In this document: in pieces, positions 7,137 to 16,734 of the stretch
Layout: every line of letters starts with the position of its first letter
How positions within the stretch are numbered: the stretch's first letter is position 1
Source: Methylorubrum rhodesianum
Lineage (GTDB): Bacteria > Pseudomonadota > Alphaproteobacteria > Rhizobiales > Beijerinckiaceae
Direction: 5' to 3'
Length of the DNA stretch: 64,000 nucleotides
NCBI RefSeq assembly: GCF_014199985.1
Contig: NZ_JACHOS010000010.1
Location: forward strand, 167,027 to 231,026
The notes under the pieces: generated by a model
Database searches by the model: none
The model's input: only the letters and a program-made list of their open reading frames with translations
Told to the model about the DNA's origin: nothing
Position numbers and translations under genes: made by a program

Positions 7137-8930
7137 ATGACCATTTCCGCCTTCGCCGCCGGCACGTATCGCTTCGACCGCCAGTCGGCGAGCCTCGTCG
7201 GCATGAAGAACCAGCTCGACGGGCTGGCCCAGCAGCTCTCGACGGGGCGCACCGCCGAGACCTATGGCGGCCTCGGCGTGGCGCGCACCACCAGCCTCAG
7301 CGCCCACGCGGCGATCAGCGCCCAGGACGGCTATCTCGCGGCGATCACCTCGGCCGAGACCCGGGTGAAGCTCACGAGCGCCAGCCTGACCCAGCTCAAG
7401 TCGCTCTCCGACAGCACCCGATCCAATCTCAGCGGCAACGTCGCCTCCCGCAACCAGACCCTGCCGGCGACCACCGTGCAGCTTGCCGCCAACAACCTCG
7501 CGGCGGCCGTCGATGCCCTGAATCAGCAGGCGGGCGGGGTCTACGTCTTCTCGGGGCGGGCCACCGACACGCAACCGGTCGTGTCCCAGCAGGCCATGAT
7601 GGACGGCATCCCGGCGGAGGGCCTGGACGGGCTCAAGGCGCTGATTGCCGAGCAGAAGAAGGCCGATCTCGGCCCCTCGGGGAACGGACGCCTGATCCAG
7701 GGCATCGGCACACGGACGGTCAGCCTTTTCGAGGATTCGAACCCGGAGGCGCGGGCGAATTTCGGCTTCGCGCTCATGGCCGCGTCGAGCTCGAACGCCG
7801 CGACCCTCGGCGCCAGCTTCATCCCCGGGGCAAAACCGGACGTCTCCCTGAACTTCGCGCAGCAGCCCGTCGACGGTGCGCAGGTGCGGGTGGTCGTGCA
7901 GCTCGCCGACGGCAGTCAGAAGACCCTCGACCTGACGGCGCGGGCAGGCGAGGCCGGGAACGCGGCGGGTGCCTTCTCCATCGGCAGCACCACGGCCGAG
8001 ACCGCGGCGAACCTGAAGCGGGCGCTCGGCGGAGCCGACATCGCCAGCGTGCAGAGCGCGAACCCTCCCGGGGTGACGGCCGCCTTCGCCAACGGGCAGG
8101 CCGCCTCGACCTCCTTCACGGTCGGCAACGGGGTCGCGGCCGGCGACTCCATCACGCTCAAGCTCGGCCTGCATGACGGCACGACCAAGACGATCACCCT
8201 GACGGCCGCCGCCACCGCCGATCCCGCCTCCACGGCGGCCTTCGCCATCGGCGCGACGCCGGATGACACCACCGCGAACCTGTCGCGGGCGCTCCAGAAC
8301 GCCCTGACGGCGGCCGCCAACACCGGACTCTCGGCGAGCTCGACGGCGCGCGCCTCGCTCAACTTCTTCGAGGGGTCGCCCGTCGAGGGCCTGAGCCCGC
8401 GACGTGTCGCGGCCGACGGCAACGGCTACGCCGAGACCGCGAGCGCCAAGACCGTGATCTGGTACAAGGGCGACACCGCCGCCGACCCCCGGGCCACGGC
8501 GACCGTGCAGGCCGGCACCAGCCGGACGGTGGAGATCGGCGCGCAAGCCAACGAGGAGGCGATCCGCCGGACGCTGGCCGGCATCGCCGCGATGGCGGCC
8601 GAAGGCTTCACCACGTCCGCCGGCACGGTCGATACCGCGCGTTTCGAGGCGGTCTCCAGCCGGTCGGCGAGCCTGCTCACCGCGAGCGAGGGCCAGCAAA
8701 GCCTGGAGCAGCTCGGCACCGATTTCGGCCTCGCGGCCAGCAGCATGGCCAACGCGAAATCGGTGGCGAACACCACCAAGGCAACGCTCGAGGCATCCCT
8801 CGACGGTGTCGACACGGTGTCGACGGAAGAGGTCGCGGCCAAGCTCCTAAGCCTGCAGACGCAGTTGCAGGCGAGCTACAAGGTGACCTCGATCCTCTCC
8901 GAGATGAGCCTCGTGAACTACCTGCGCTGA
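7137..8930 (+). CDS. flgL: Flagellar hook-associated protein 3 FlgL, enlarged
   Basis: 597 residues, longer than typical FlgL (about 300-400). The N-terminal helix (about 10-135) resembles flagellin/FlgL (LDGLAQQLSTGRTAETYGGL) and the C-terminus (about 540-597) closes the D0 coiled coil. The extra length comes from a tandem duplication in the middle: about residues 245-298 and 333-390 both run from a Gly-x-x-[VI]-x-[VL] strand through ADGSQKTLDLTA / HDGTTKTITLTA to an IG.T...TTANL.RAL helix. These probably form surface domains. It is the last gene of the flgEKL run, followed by a strong hairpin. Confidence 0.9.
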   Translation: MTISAFAAGTYRFDRQSASLVGMKNQLDGLAQQLSTGRTAETYGGLGVARTTSLSAHAAISAQDGYLAAITSAETRVKLTSASLTQLKSLSDSTRSNLSGNVASRNQTLPATTVQLAANNLAAAVDALNQQAGGVYVFSGRATDTQPVVSQQAMMDGIPAEGLDGLKALIAEQKKADLGPSGNGRLIQGIGTRTVSLFEDSNPEARANFGFALMAASSSNAATLGASFIPGAKPDVSLNFAQQPVDGAQVRVVVQLADGSQKTLDLTARAGEAGNAAGAFSIGSTTAETAANLKRALGGADIASVQSANPPGVTAAFANGQAASTSFTVGNGVAAGDSITLKLGLHDGTTKTITLTAAATADPASTAAFAIGATPDDTTANLSRALQNALTAAANTGLSASSTARASLNFFEGSPVEGLSPRRVAADGNGYAETASAKTVIWYKGDTAADPRATATVQAGTSRTVEIGAQANEEAIRRTLAGIAAMAAEGFTTSAGTVDTARFEAVSSRSASLLTASEGQQSLEQLGTDFGLAASSMANAKSVANTTKATLEASLDGVDTVSTEEVAAKLLSLQTQLQASYKVTSILSEMSLVNYLR

Positions 8931-8980
8931 GGCAGACCCTCGGCGGCCGGCATACCACGCTCACAGCCACCCGAAACAAG

Positions 8981-9008
8981 AACGGCCCGAGGTTTCCCTC
9001 GGGCCGTT
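8981..9008. terminator. Hairpin terminator between flgL and DUF4167 gene
   Basis: A 12-bp perfect stem (8981-8992 with 8997-9008) and 4-base loop between two convergent genes. Neither side has a long T-run; the minus-strand exit is the more T-rich (CTTGTTTC). Probably a bidirectional terminator. Confidence 0.7.
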
Positions 9009-9085
9009 CGTCATCCCCGATCCGGTCGATCCCTGTGGGATGGTGGATCGGGGCTTTGCTGAAACACCGCGCGGGCGGGCCGATC

Positions 9086-10321
9086 TTACTCGGCCGCGTC
9101 CGGCGTATCGGCCTTCTCCGGGGCAGCCTCGCCCTCGGCGCCCTTGTAGCGCGTCCGGCGACGCCGGGGCTTGGGCGCGGGGGCCTCGTCGCCCGAGGGA
9201 AGCTCGGCGGCGGGCGCCGCCTCGCGCGGCTCCGGCGCGGACCGCGGCGCCGCGGCCTCGGCCGGCGGCGGTGCCGGATTCCGGGTTGCCGTCATCAGGA
9301 AGGCGGGCAGTGCCGACGGATCGGCGACCTCGGCCGCCGCGGCGCGACTGGCTTCGCTCGCACGAGCGCGCCCGCGCCGCGGCGCAGGGCTGTCGGGACG
9401 CACCGGCCCCTCGGACCGCGGGGCGGCCTCGGCACGGGGCTCCGGACGCGGCTCGGCTACGCGAGCCTCCTGGCGCGGCTCGGGGCGCGCTTCCTGGCGG
9501 GGCTCTTGACGCGGCGCCTCGGAGAGATCGGGACGGCCGTTCTCGAACCGCGCCGCATCGCGGCGGTTCTCACGGGGGCCGTCACGGCCCTCCTGAGGCG
9601 GCTGGCCGAAATCCTGCCGGTAATCTTGGCGCCGGTCCTGCCGATAATCCTGGCGGTGACCGTCCTGACGGGAATAGTCCTGACGGGAATCCTGGCGATC
9701 CTGGCGCTCGGGCCGGTCCTGGCGATCTTGACGATCTTGGCGGAAATCCTGACGCGGTTCGCCGCGGTTATAATCCTGCCGGTTGCCCTCGAAGCGCTGG
9801 CCGCGGTCGTTGCGATCCCCACGCTCGTTGCGATCGTTTCGGTCGCGGCCCTGGAAGCGCTGATTGCGATCGTTGCGGTCGCGGCCCTGGTTCCGGCCGT
9901 CGAAGTCGTGGCGCTCGAACGGCTGCGGCTGCTGGGCCGGATCGCCGTACTCGTCGCTTCCGTAGCCGAAGCCGGGGCGGCCGCCCTCGGCGGTCTGGCC
10001 CTGCACGGCCTCCTCGTCGCCGTCCTCGTCCTCGTCGAAGCCGTTGCGGGCATAGCCCTGGCTGGCCTGCGGACGACCCGGCTCCTGGGCGCCGGTGATG
10101 ATGCGGAAGTAGTGCTCGCCGTGCTGGAAGTAGTTTTCAGCCGCGATCGGATCGCCGCTCGCCAAAGCGTCGCGGGCGAGCTGGGCGTACTTGTCGGCGA
10201 TGTGCTGGGCGGTGCCGCGGATTTTGACGTCGGGACCGTTCGACTCGTAGGAGCGCGTCAGCGGATTCGGACCCTTGGGCCGATTGCGGCCCCGCATCCG
10301 TCGATTCTGGTTTGGTCTCAT
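9086..10321 (-). CDS. DUF4167 protein with long Arg/Gln/Asp repeat region
   Basis: 411 residues. The N-terminal 80 (MRPNQNRRMRGRNR, then TRSYESNGPDVKIRGTAQ...EHYFRII) is the DUF4167 domain found throughout Rhizobiales next to prmC-prfA. The remainder is low complexity: acidic stretches, then many RQD/RND/RQDY repeats (about 150-260), then Ala/Pro/Glu-rich sequence and a basic end (PKPRRRRTRYKG). The protein looks largely disordered and possibly RNA-binding, but this is inference. The minus-strand order ptsP-prfA-prmC-DUF4167 is the family's usual context. Confidence 0.85.
   Translation of the reverse strand: MRPNQNRRMRGRNRPKGPNPLTRSYESNGPDVKIRGTAQHIADKYAQLARDALASGDPIAAENYFQHGEHYFRIITGAQEPGRPQASQGYARNGFDEDEDGDEEAVQGQTAEGGRPGFGYGSDEYGDPAQQPQPFERHDFDGRNQGRDRNDRNQRFQGRDRNDRNERGDRNDRGQRFEGNRQDYNRGEPRQDFRQDRQDRQDRPERQDRQDSRQDYSRQDGHRQDYRQDRRQDYRQDFGQPPQEGRDGPRENRRDAARFENGRPDLSEAPRQEPRQEARPEPRQEARVAEPRPEPRAEAAPRSEGPVRPDSPAPRRGRARASEASRAAAAEVADPSALPAFLMTATRNPAPPPAEAAAPRSAPEPREAAPAAELPSGDEAPAPKPRRRRTRYKGAEGEAAPEKADTPDAAE
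9590..9900 (-). repeat. Imperfect 9-bp-periodic repeat inside DUF4167 gene
   Basis: On the plus strand the motif TCCTGRCGR recurs with near 9-base periodicity through about 9590-9770, then a related GTTGCGATC motif recurs to about 9890. The units are multiples of three, so changes in copy number keep the reading frame. They encode the RQD and RND repeats. Confidence 0.6.
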
Positions 10322-10843
10322 CGGCCTCGATTGACCCTCGTTACCTGTCGCTCAGCGTGACTGACAGCGCCGGAGCCCTGCTCGCGGGCGAAACGGGCCG
10401 GGCGCAGGGCGCCCGAGCGCGCACATCCCGCGATGTTTGCCGCTCGTCCGGTGGCTGCGCTCCGTTCGGCGCGCCGCGAGACATCCCTCGACTGTCAGGT
10501 TCGATCCCACCGAGCCTGGCCGCGACTGCCGGAGCGCGTCCGCTCGATGGTGGGAAGACCGTCCGAAGCCGGAGGACACGGTCAAAACCGATCCTGCCGA
10601 TACCGTCTTAAAGAGTGCCTCACAAAACTCCCGGAATTCGGGAGCTCCCTTTGGCCGTCACGGCGCAGCGGGAGTTTTGTGAGAGACGCTCAACGGGCCG
10701 TTGGCGGTCTGCATGTCTAAGCTAGTGACTGACGCCCTCGACAACAAGCATTTTTTCGGAGCAACGTCGGCTTATGCCGGATTTCTGCGGGTTCGGTGGT
10801 GCTTCGCGCCGCGCCCCGGCCCCGAATCCACCCCTTCGACCCG
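10322..10843. other. 522-base intergenic region with a long inverted repeat
   Basis: Lies between DUF4167 (start 10321) and the prmC stop. No convincing protein frame or Shine-Dalgarno site is visible. Its main structure is the 15-bp perfect inverted repeat described separately. The promoter of the DUF4167 gene should be here if it is not cotranscribed with prmC. Confidence 0.5.
10619..10683. repeat. 15-bp perfect inverted repeat with nested competing hairpin
   Basis: CTCACAAAACTCCCG (10619-10633) recurs inverted at 10669-10683 with 35 bases between. Inside, 10628-10644 forms a second, shorter hairpin (CTCCCG-N5-CGGGAG) that uses part of the left arm, so the two structures exclude each other. 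No T-run follows. It may be a small miniature-element remnant or an attenuator. Confidence 0.65.
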
Positions 10844-11743
10844 TCACCTGCCCGCCAAGGATGGCCGAAGCGTGACGACGCGATCGTTGCCGGCGAGGTC
10901 CCGGCCGACCCGCGCTTCGGCAAAGCCCGCCGTCTGCGCGAGGCGGGTCAAGGCCGGCGCCTGGTCGTAGCCGATCTCCAGGACGAGGGCGCCGCCCGCG
11001 GAGAGCAGGCCGGGCCGCTGGGCGACTCCCGAGAGAATCGCCCGGTAGGCGTCGAGACCGTCCTCCCCGCCGTCGAGGGCGGCGCGCGGATCGTGCAGGC
11101 GCACCTCCGGCTGGAGCGTCGCGATGACGGAGGCGGCGATATAGGGCGGGTTCGAGACGATCAGGTCGAACGGTCCCGTCAGCGCCTCGAGCCAGGAGCC
11201 GCACAGGAAGGCGGCACGGTCCCCGACGCCGTTCGCCTCCGCGTTCCGGCGGCCGACCGCCAGGGCGCCCTGCGCCCGGTCGAGACCGATGCCGAAGGCG
11301 TTGGCGCGCTCGTGCAGCAGCGCCACGAGGATACAGCCGGAGCCGGTGCCGAGATCGATCAGGCGTAGCGGCCGATCCCGCTCGGGAAACAGGCGGAGTG
11401 CCGCCTCCACCACGCTCTCGGTGTCGGGCCGCGGCACCAGCGTGTCCGGTCCGAGGGCGAAAGGCAGTCCCCAGAACTCCCAGGCGCCGATGATTCGCGC
11501 CACCGGCTCGCCCGCGAGGCGCCGCGCCGCGGCGCCCCGGAGCGCTCCCGCGCCAGCCTCGCCGAGGGGGTCGCGCCCGCGCAGGGTGAGATCGAGGGGC
11601 GAGAGACCGAGGGCGTGCAGGGCGAGGAAGCGGGCATCCGTGCGGGCCTCGGGCAGGCCGGCCGCCTCGAAGCTCTGGACGAGACGGCGCAGAGCGGCGT
11701 CGCGGGACAGGGCCGGCGCGAAATCAGGGGACATGCCGGACAA
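10844..11743 (-). CDS. prmC: Peptide-chain release factor N5-glutamine methyltransferase PrmC (HemK)
   Basis: 299 residues; methylates the Gln of the GGQ motif in release factors using S-adenosylmethionine. An N-terminal helical domain is followed by the methyltransferase fold: motif I LIDLGTGSGC (about 130) and the catalytic NPPY (about 200). The TTG at 11743 has GGAGG 10 bases upstream; an ATG at 11734 three codons on is the alternative. It sits 84 bases downstream of prfA, its substrate's gene, in the usual order. Confidence 0.93.
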   Translation of the reverse strand: MSGMSPDFAPALSRDAALRRLVQSFEAAGLPEARTDARFLALHALGLSPLDLTLRGRDPLGEAGAGALRGAAARRLAGEPVARIIGAWEFWGLPFALGPDTLVPRPDTESVVEAALRLFPERDRPLRLIDLGTGSGCILVALLHERANAFGIGLDRAQGALAVGRRNAEANGVGDRAAFLCGSWLEALTGPFDLIVSNPPYIAASVIATLQPEVRLHDPRAALDGGEDGLDAYRAILSGVAQRPGLLSAGGALVLEIGYDQAPALTRLAQTAGFAEARVGRDLAGNDRVVTLRPSLAGR

Positions 11744-11827
11744 CGCGCGAGGTCCTCCGCGCCTCTCCCGCCCCGCATCCGCGAGGCGCCCTCCCCCGCG
11801 GACGCGACAGGGCCAGACGCCGCCCCC

Positions 11828-12913
11828 TCACGCCATTCCCTCGGCCGCCAGCAGTTCGGCCTGATGTTCGGTCACCAGCGCGTCGATCACCTCGTCGAGC
11901 GCCGGGCCGGCCATGACCTCCTCCAGCTTGTAGAGGGTGAGGTTGATGCGGTGGTCGGTGACGCGGCCCTGAGGGAAGTTGTAGGTGCGGATGCGCTCGG
12001 AGCGGTCGCCGGAGCCGACCTGCGCCTTGCGGTCGGCGGCCCGCGCCGAATCCTTGGCGGACCTCTCGGCATCGAACAGCCTGGCCCGCAGCAGCGCCAT
12101 CGCCCGCGCACGGTTCTTGTGCTGCGAGCGCTCCTCCTGCACGAACACCACCACGCCCGTCGGGATGTGGGTGATGCGGATCGCCGATTCCGTCTTGTTG
12201 ACGTGCTGGCCACCCGCTCCCTGCGCCCGCATGGTGTCGATCTTCAGGTCGGCCTCGTTGACGACGACGTCGACCTCCTCCGCCTCCGGCAGCACGGCCA
12301 CCGTGGCGGCGGAGGTGTGGATGCGCCCCTGCGTCTCGGTGTCGGGCACGCGCTGGACGCGGTGCGCCCCGCTCTCGAACTTGAGCCGCGAGAACACGGA
12401 GCGGCCCTTCACCTCGGCGACCACCTCGCGATAGCCGCCGACGGTGCCCTCGCTCTCCGAGATCACCTCGACGCGCCAGCCCTTCGACTCGGCGTATTTG
12501 GCGTACATGCGGAACAGGTCGCCCGCGAACAGAGCGGCCTCGTCGCCGCCAGTGCCGGCGCGGATCTCGAGGATGGCGCTCTTCTCGTCGGCCGCGTCCT
12601 TGGGCAGCAGCATGAGCTGCAGCGCGCGGTGGGCCTGTTCGAGCGCCTCCTCGGCCTCCGGCTTCTCCTCGGCCGCGAGGGCGCGCATCTCGGGATCGCC
12701 ACCGGGCTCGTCGATCAGCGCGCGGATGCCGGCGAGGTTCGCCTCGGCTGCACGGTAATGATGGATCGCCGCCACGACGCCGTCGAGTTCGGACAGTTCG
12801 CGGGAGAGCTGCACGATGCTCTCGGCGTCGGCCGAACCGTCGGCGAGCTGCGCGGTGACGAACGCGTGCCGAGCCAGGATGGCGTCGAGGCGATCGGAAG
12901 GAATGGGGGTCAT
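11828..12913 (-). CDS. prfA: Peptide chain release factor 1
   Basis: 361 residues; recognises UAA and UAG in the ribosomal A site and triggers peptide release. The catalytic GGQ lies in [15 protein letters not shown] and the codon-recognition region reads [15 protein letters not shown], where the class signature PxT is PDT. Length is standard for RF1. It follows ptsP (74 bases) and precedes prmC, which modifies it. Confidence 0.96.
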   Translation of the reverse strand: MTPIPSDRLDAILARHAFVTAQLADGSADAESIVQLSRELSELDGVVAAIHHYRAAEANLAGIRALIDEPGGDPEMRALAAEEKPEAEEALEQAHRALQLMLLPKDAADEKSAILEIRAGTGGDEAALFAGDLFRMYAKYAESKGWRVEVISESEGTVGGYREVVAEVKGRSVFSRLKFESGAHRVQRVPDTETQGRIHTSAATVAVLPEAEEVDVVVNEADLKIDTMRAQGAGGQHVNKTESAIRITHIPTGVVVFVQEERSQHKNRARAMALLRARLFDAERSAKDSARAADRKAQVGSGDRSERIRTYNFPQGRVTDHRINLTLYKLEEVMAGPALDEVIDALVTEHQAELLAAEGMA

Positions 12914-12987
12914 CGCCCTGACTATACTCGCGACGGATCTGACAGTTGACGGATGGTTGGGAAGATCCGGCCCGGCCGGACAGCGTG

Positions 12988-15249
12988 TCAGATAGGCACG
13001 CCGTTGGCCTTCGCATACGCCGCCAGCGCTGGCCGGACCGAGGCGCCGTCGGTCACCCGGTTCAGTTCGGTCTCGATCAGTTGCGCGACCTCGCCGGCAT
13101 GGGCGGAGAGCACCATCGCCTTGATCGGACCGATCGCCGCCGGGGACATCGAGAATTCGCGAAAGCCGAGGCCGATCAGCGCCAGCGCCTCCAGCGGGCG
13201 CCCACCGATCTCGCCGCAGACGGTGGCGGGGCAGCCCTGCGCGGCGGCGCGGTCAGCGATCAGGCGGAAGGCCCGCATCGCCGCCCCGGACAAGGGATCG
13301 AAGCGGTTGGCCACGCGCCGATTCTCGCGATCGACCGCGAACAGGAACTGCATCAGATCGTTGGAGCCGACCGAGAGGAAGTCCGCCTCGCGGGCGATCT
13401 CGTCGATCTGGAACAGCAGCGAGGGCACCTCGACCATCGCGCCGAGGCGGCAATCGCTGGGCAGAACGTAGCCGTGGCGGCGCAGGTGCGCCTTCTCGCG
13501 CTCGACGATATCGCGGGCGCGGGTGAACTCCTCGACGGTGGCGACCATCGGGAACATGATCTTGATCGGGCGCCCGGCCGCGGCCTTCAGGAGTGCGCGC
13601 AACTGCACCCGCAGCAGCGCCGGCCGGTCGAGCCCGATGCGGATCGCCCGCCAGCCGAGGGCCGGGTTCTCCTCCTCGAGAGCCGGCATATAGGGGAGGA
13701 TCTTGTCGCCGCCGATATCGAGGGTGCGGATCGTGACCGGCAGGTCACCGGTGGCCGAATAGACCGCCTCATAGAGCGTCTGCTGCTCGGCCGCCGAGGG
13801 CATGCGCTCGGCGATCATGAACTGCAGCTCGGTGCGGAACAGGCCGACGCCCTCCGCCCCGGTCTCGTGCAGATGGGTGAGATCGACCAGCAGGCCGGCA
13901 TTGAGGTGCAGGCCGATCTTCACGCCGTCGCGGGTGACGGCGGGCACGTCGCGCAGCGCCCGGTACTGCTCCTGCCGCCGGGCGCGCAGGCGCACCATCT
14001 CGGCATAGGACGCCTCGACCTCGGGCGTCGGCCGGATCTGCACCTCGCCGGAGAGGCCGTCGACGATGATCGCGTCGCCCGAATCGCACAGGCCGGTGGC
14101 GTTGGCGATCTCGCCGACCGCGGGAATGCCGAGGGCGCGGGCGACGATGGCAATGTGGCTCGTCGGCCCGCCCTCCTCCAGAACCACGCCACGCAGGCGG
14201 GCGCGGTCGTAGTCGAGGAGCGCGGCCGGCCCCATGGAGCGGGCGACCAGGATCGCGTTCTCCGGCAAGCCGTCGCCGCTCCGTCCCTCCTGGCCGACGA
14301 GGCGGCGCAGCAGGCGGTTGGCGAGATCGTCGAGATCGTGCAGGCGGTCGCGCAGGTAGGGGTCGCTCTGGCGCAGCATCCGGGCGCGGTTGTCCGACTG
14401 CACCCGCTCCACCGCGGCTTCCGCCGTGAGGCCGGACTGGACCGCCTCGCGCATCCGCCGGAGCCAGCCCTTGTCGTGGGCGAACATGCGGACCGTCTCG
14501 AGTATCTCGCGGGACTCGCCCGAACTGAGGCCGTCGCCGCGCTCGACCAGCTCGTCGATCGCCGAGCGCACATCCTCGATCGCCTCTTCGAGCCGCTCCA
14601 TCTCGCGCTCGACGTTCTCGGCGATCAGCGTCTTCACGACGATGCGCGGCTCGTGCAGCACGACGTGGCCGAGCCCGATCCCGTCGGCGAGCGCCACGCC
14701 GCGCTGGCTCACCGGGCGGCGCGCCGCGGTGCCGGCGCCGGGCGACAGCGCCTGAAGCTCGCCCGAGGCGATCAGCTCCGCCAGCACCATGGCAGTGGTC
14801 TGGAGCGCCTCGATCTCCTCCTCGGAATAGACGCGGTAGGTCTTGTTCTGGACCACCAGCACGCCGAGGGTGTTCCCGGCCCGCAGGAGCGGCACGCCGA
14901 GGAAGGCGTGGTAGATCTCCTCGCCCGTTTCCGGCCGATACGAGAAGGAGGGGTGCGACTGCGCGTCCGAGAGCGCCAGCGGCTCGGCGGTCTTGGCGAT
15001 CAGGCCGACGAGGCCTTCGTCCGCGCGCATGCGGGTGATGTGGACCGCGTCTCGGTTCAGACCCTCGGTTGCAAACAGTTCGAGGGTGTTGTCATCGCGC
15101 ACCACGTAGACCGAGCACACCTCGGCGATCACGTTCGCCGCGATGAGGACGACGATCCGGTCGAGGCGCTGCTGCGGGCTGACCGGCTCCGCCATGGCTT
15201 CGCGGAGCCGGCGCAGCAGCAGGCGCGGGCCTCCGGGCGCAGCGGGCAT
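12988..15249 (-). CDS. ptsP: Nitrogen-PTS enzyme I, PtsP (GAF-EI)
   Basis: 753 residues. Transfers phosphate from PEP to the NPr protein of the nitrogen phosphotransferase system. An N-terminal GAF domain (about 1-160) senses nitrogen status (glutamine in studied homologues) and is followed by the EI phosphohistidine domain (active His in [15 protein letters not shown]) and the PEP-binding barrel ([23 protein letters not shown]). The ATG at 15249 matches the rhizobial N-terminus ([17 protein letters not shown]); an in-frame TTG at 15279 is less likely. It is 71 bases downstream of lysC, as in many Rhizobiales. Partners NPr and EIIA-Ntr are elsewhere. Confidence 0.94.
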   Translation of the reverse strand: MPAAPGGPRLLLRRLREAMAEPVSPQQRLDRIVVLIAANVIAEVCSVYVVRDDNTLELFATEGLNRDAVHITRMRADEGLVGLIAKTAEPLALSDAQSHPSFSYRPETGEEIYHAFLGVPLLRAGNTLGVLVVQNKTYRVYSEEEIEALQTTAMVLAELIASGELQALSPGAGTAARRPVSQRGVALADGIGLGHVVLHEPRIVVKTLIAENVEREMERLEEAIEDVRSAIDELVERGDGLSSGESREILETVRMFAHDKGWLRRMREAVQSGLTAEAAVERVQSDNRARMLRQSDPYLRDRLHDLDDLANRLLRRLVGQEGRSGDGLPENAILVARSMGPAALLDYDRARLRGVVLEEGGPTSHIAIVARALGIPAVGEIANATGLCDSGDAIIVDGLSGEVQIRPTPEVEASYAEMVRLRARRQEQYRALRDVPAVTRDGVKIGLHLNAGLLVDLTHLHETGAEGVGLFRTELQFMIAERMPSAAEQQTLYEAVYSATGDLPVTIRTLDIGGDKILPYMPALEEENPALGWRAIRIGLDRPALLRVQLRALLKAAAGRPIKIMFPMVATVEEFTRARDIVEREKAHLRRHGYVLPSDCRLGAMVEVPSLLFQIDEIAREADFLSVGSNDLMQFLFAVDRENRRVANRFDPLSGAAMRAFRLIADRAAAQGCPATVCGEIGGRPLEALALIGLGFREFSMSPAAIGPIKAMVLSAHAGEVAQLIETELNRVTDGASVRPALAAYAKANGVPI

Positions 15250-15320
15250 CGTGTCGTCAATCCGGGTCGGCCGGCGCAACCCCGGCTTGTGAGCCGATGG
15301 GCCGGCGCCGACGGGAACGG

Positions 15321-16556
15321 TCAGGCCTGGTCGAGGCCGTATAGCGAGTGGAGCGTGCGAACGGCAAGCTCCGTGTAGGCGGCGTCGATCAGGACCGAGA
15401 ACTTGATCTCGGACGTGGTGATCGCGCGAATGTTGATACCCTTCTGCGCCAGCGCCCGGAAGGCCTTGGCTGCAACGCCCGCATGCGAGCGCATGCCGAC
15501 ACCGATCGCCGAGACCTTGACCACGTCGGTGGCGCCCTCGATCTGGCCGAACTGGATCGTGTCGCGCTGCGCGTCGAGGATGGCGCGGGAGCGCTCGTAA
15601 TCGGCGGCCGGCACGGTGAAGGTCATGTCGGTGGTGGACTGATCGCCGGACACGGTCTGGATGATCATGTCGACGTTGATGTTGGCGTCCGCCAGCGGGC
15701 CGAAGATCGCCGCGGCGATGCCGGGGCTGTCCTTCACGGCGCGCAGGGTGATCTGCGCCTCGTCCTTCGAGAAGGCGATGCCGGTGATGATCTGCTGTTC
15801 CACGATTTGGTCCTCGTCGCAGATGAGGGTGCCCGGCCGCGCGGCATCGGGGGGATCGAAGGAGGAGCGCACCGTCGTCGGCACCCGGTGCACCATGGCG
15901 AGCTCGACGGAGCGCACCTGCAGCACCTTGGCGCCGAGGGATGCCATCTCCAGCATCTCCTCGAAGGTCACGCGCTCCATGCGCTTGGCCTTGGGCACCA
16001 CGCGGGGATCGGTGGTGTAGACCCCGTCCACGTCGGTGTAGATGTCGCAGCGCTCCGCGCCGATGGCGGCGGCGATGGCGACCGCCGAGGTGTCCGAGCC
16101 GCCGCGTCCGAGCGTCGCGATCCGGCCGGTCTCGGCATGGACGCCCTGGAAGCCGGCGATGACCGCAACCTCTCCGCGGGCGAAGCCGGCGTCGAGATTC
16201 TTCGGGTCGATGCCCTCGATCCGGGCCGAGCCGTGCGCCTCGGAGGTGTGGATCGGGATCTGCCAGCCCTGCCAGGAGCGGGCCTTGATGCCGTCCTTGT
16301 TGAGCGCGATCGCGAGAAGCCCCGAGGTGACCTGCTCGCCCGAGGCCACGACCGTGTCGTACTCCGCCGCGCCGTAGAGCGGGTCGGCATCCTTGACCCA
16401 GCCGACCAGTTCGTTGGTCTTGCCCGACATCGCCGAGACCACGACCGCGACCTCGTAGCCGGCCGCGACCTCGCGGGCGACGTGGCGCGCCACGTTGCGG
16501 ATGCGGTCGACGTTGGCGACGGAGGTGCCGCCGAATTTCATCACCAAACGGGGCAT
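15321..16556 (-). CDS. lysC: Aspartate kinase
   Basis: 411 residues; phosphorylates aspartate in the first step to lysine, threonine, methionine and diaminopimelate. It begins with the family signature VMKFGGTSVA and carries two ACT domains in the C-terminal third (SKDEAQITLRAVKDSPG; VSAIGVGMRSHAGVAAKAF), as in feedback-inhibited class II enzymes. The start ATG is fixed by the kinase N-terminus; the longer open frame upstream overlaps the ubiG promoter. Divergent from ubiG with 178 bases between. Confidence 0.95.
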   Translation of the reverse strand: MPRLVMKFGGTSVANVDRIRNVARHVAREVAAGYEVAVVVSAMSGKTNELVGWVKDADPLYGAAEYDTVVASGEQVTSGLLAIALNKDGIKARSWQGWQIPIHTSEAHGSARIEGIDPKNLDAGFARGEVAVIAGFQGVHAETGRIATLGRGGSDTSAVAIAAAIGAERCDIYTDVDGVYTTDPRVVPKAKRMERVTFEEMLEMASLGAKVLQVRSVELAMVHRVPTTVRSSFDPPDAARPGTLICDEDQIVEQQIITGIAFSKDEAQITLRAVKDSPGIAAAIFGPLADANINVDMIIQTVSGDQSTTDMTFTVPAADYERSRAILDAQRDTIQFGQIEGATDVVKVSAIGVGMRSHAGVAAKAFRALAQKGINIRAITTSEIKFSVLIDAAYTELAVRTLHSLYGLDQA

Positions 16557-16734
16557 GTCGCGTCCGGTCTGCTCATCTTGTCCCCACGGTGCCGGCCGCG
16601 AGGCCGGCGCGCCGCGTCGCCTCAGGAAAACAACACGGCGCGGCTGTACCGGGGATGCGCCCGGCGGGTACAAGGGCCCCCCGGCCGTGTCAATCGGACG
16701 GACCGCAGGTTCAAACGATGCGAAAGTGAGCCGG

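Noticed and set aside
9590..9900. CRISPR-like regular repeats
   Set aside because: Units are 9 bases, contiguous, in-frame and coding; there are no spacers or cas genes.
12946..15378. Very long plus-strand open frame (about 810 codons) opposite ptsP
   Set aside because: It is the mirror of the GC-rich codons of ptsP, has no start signal and its translation is Arg/Gly/His-rich nonsense. The same holds for long frames opposite lysC/ubiG (15348-18005) and the decarboxylase (48301-51105).
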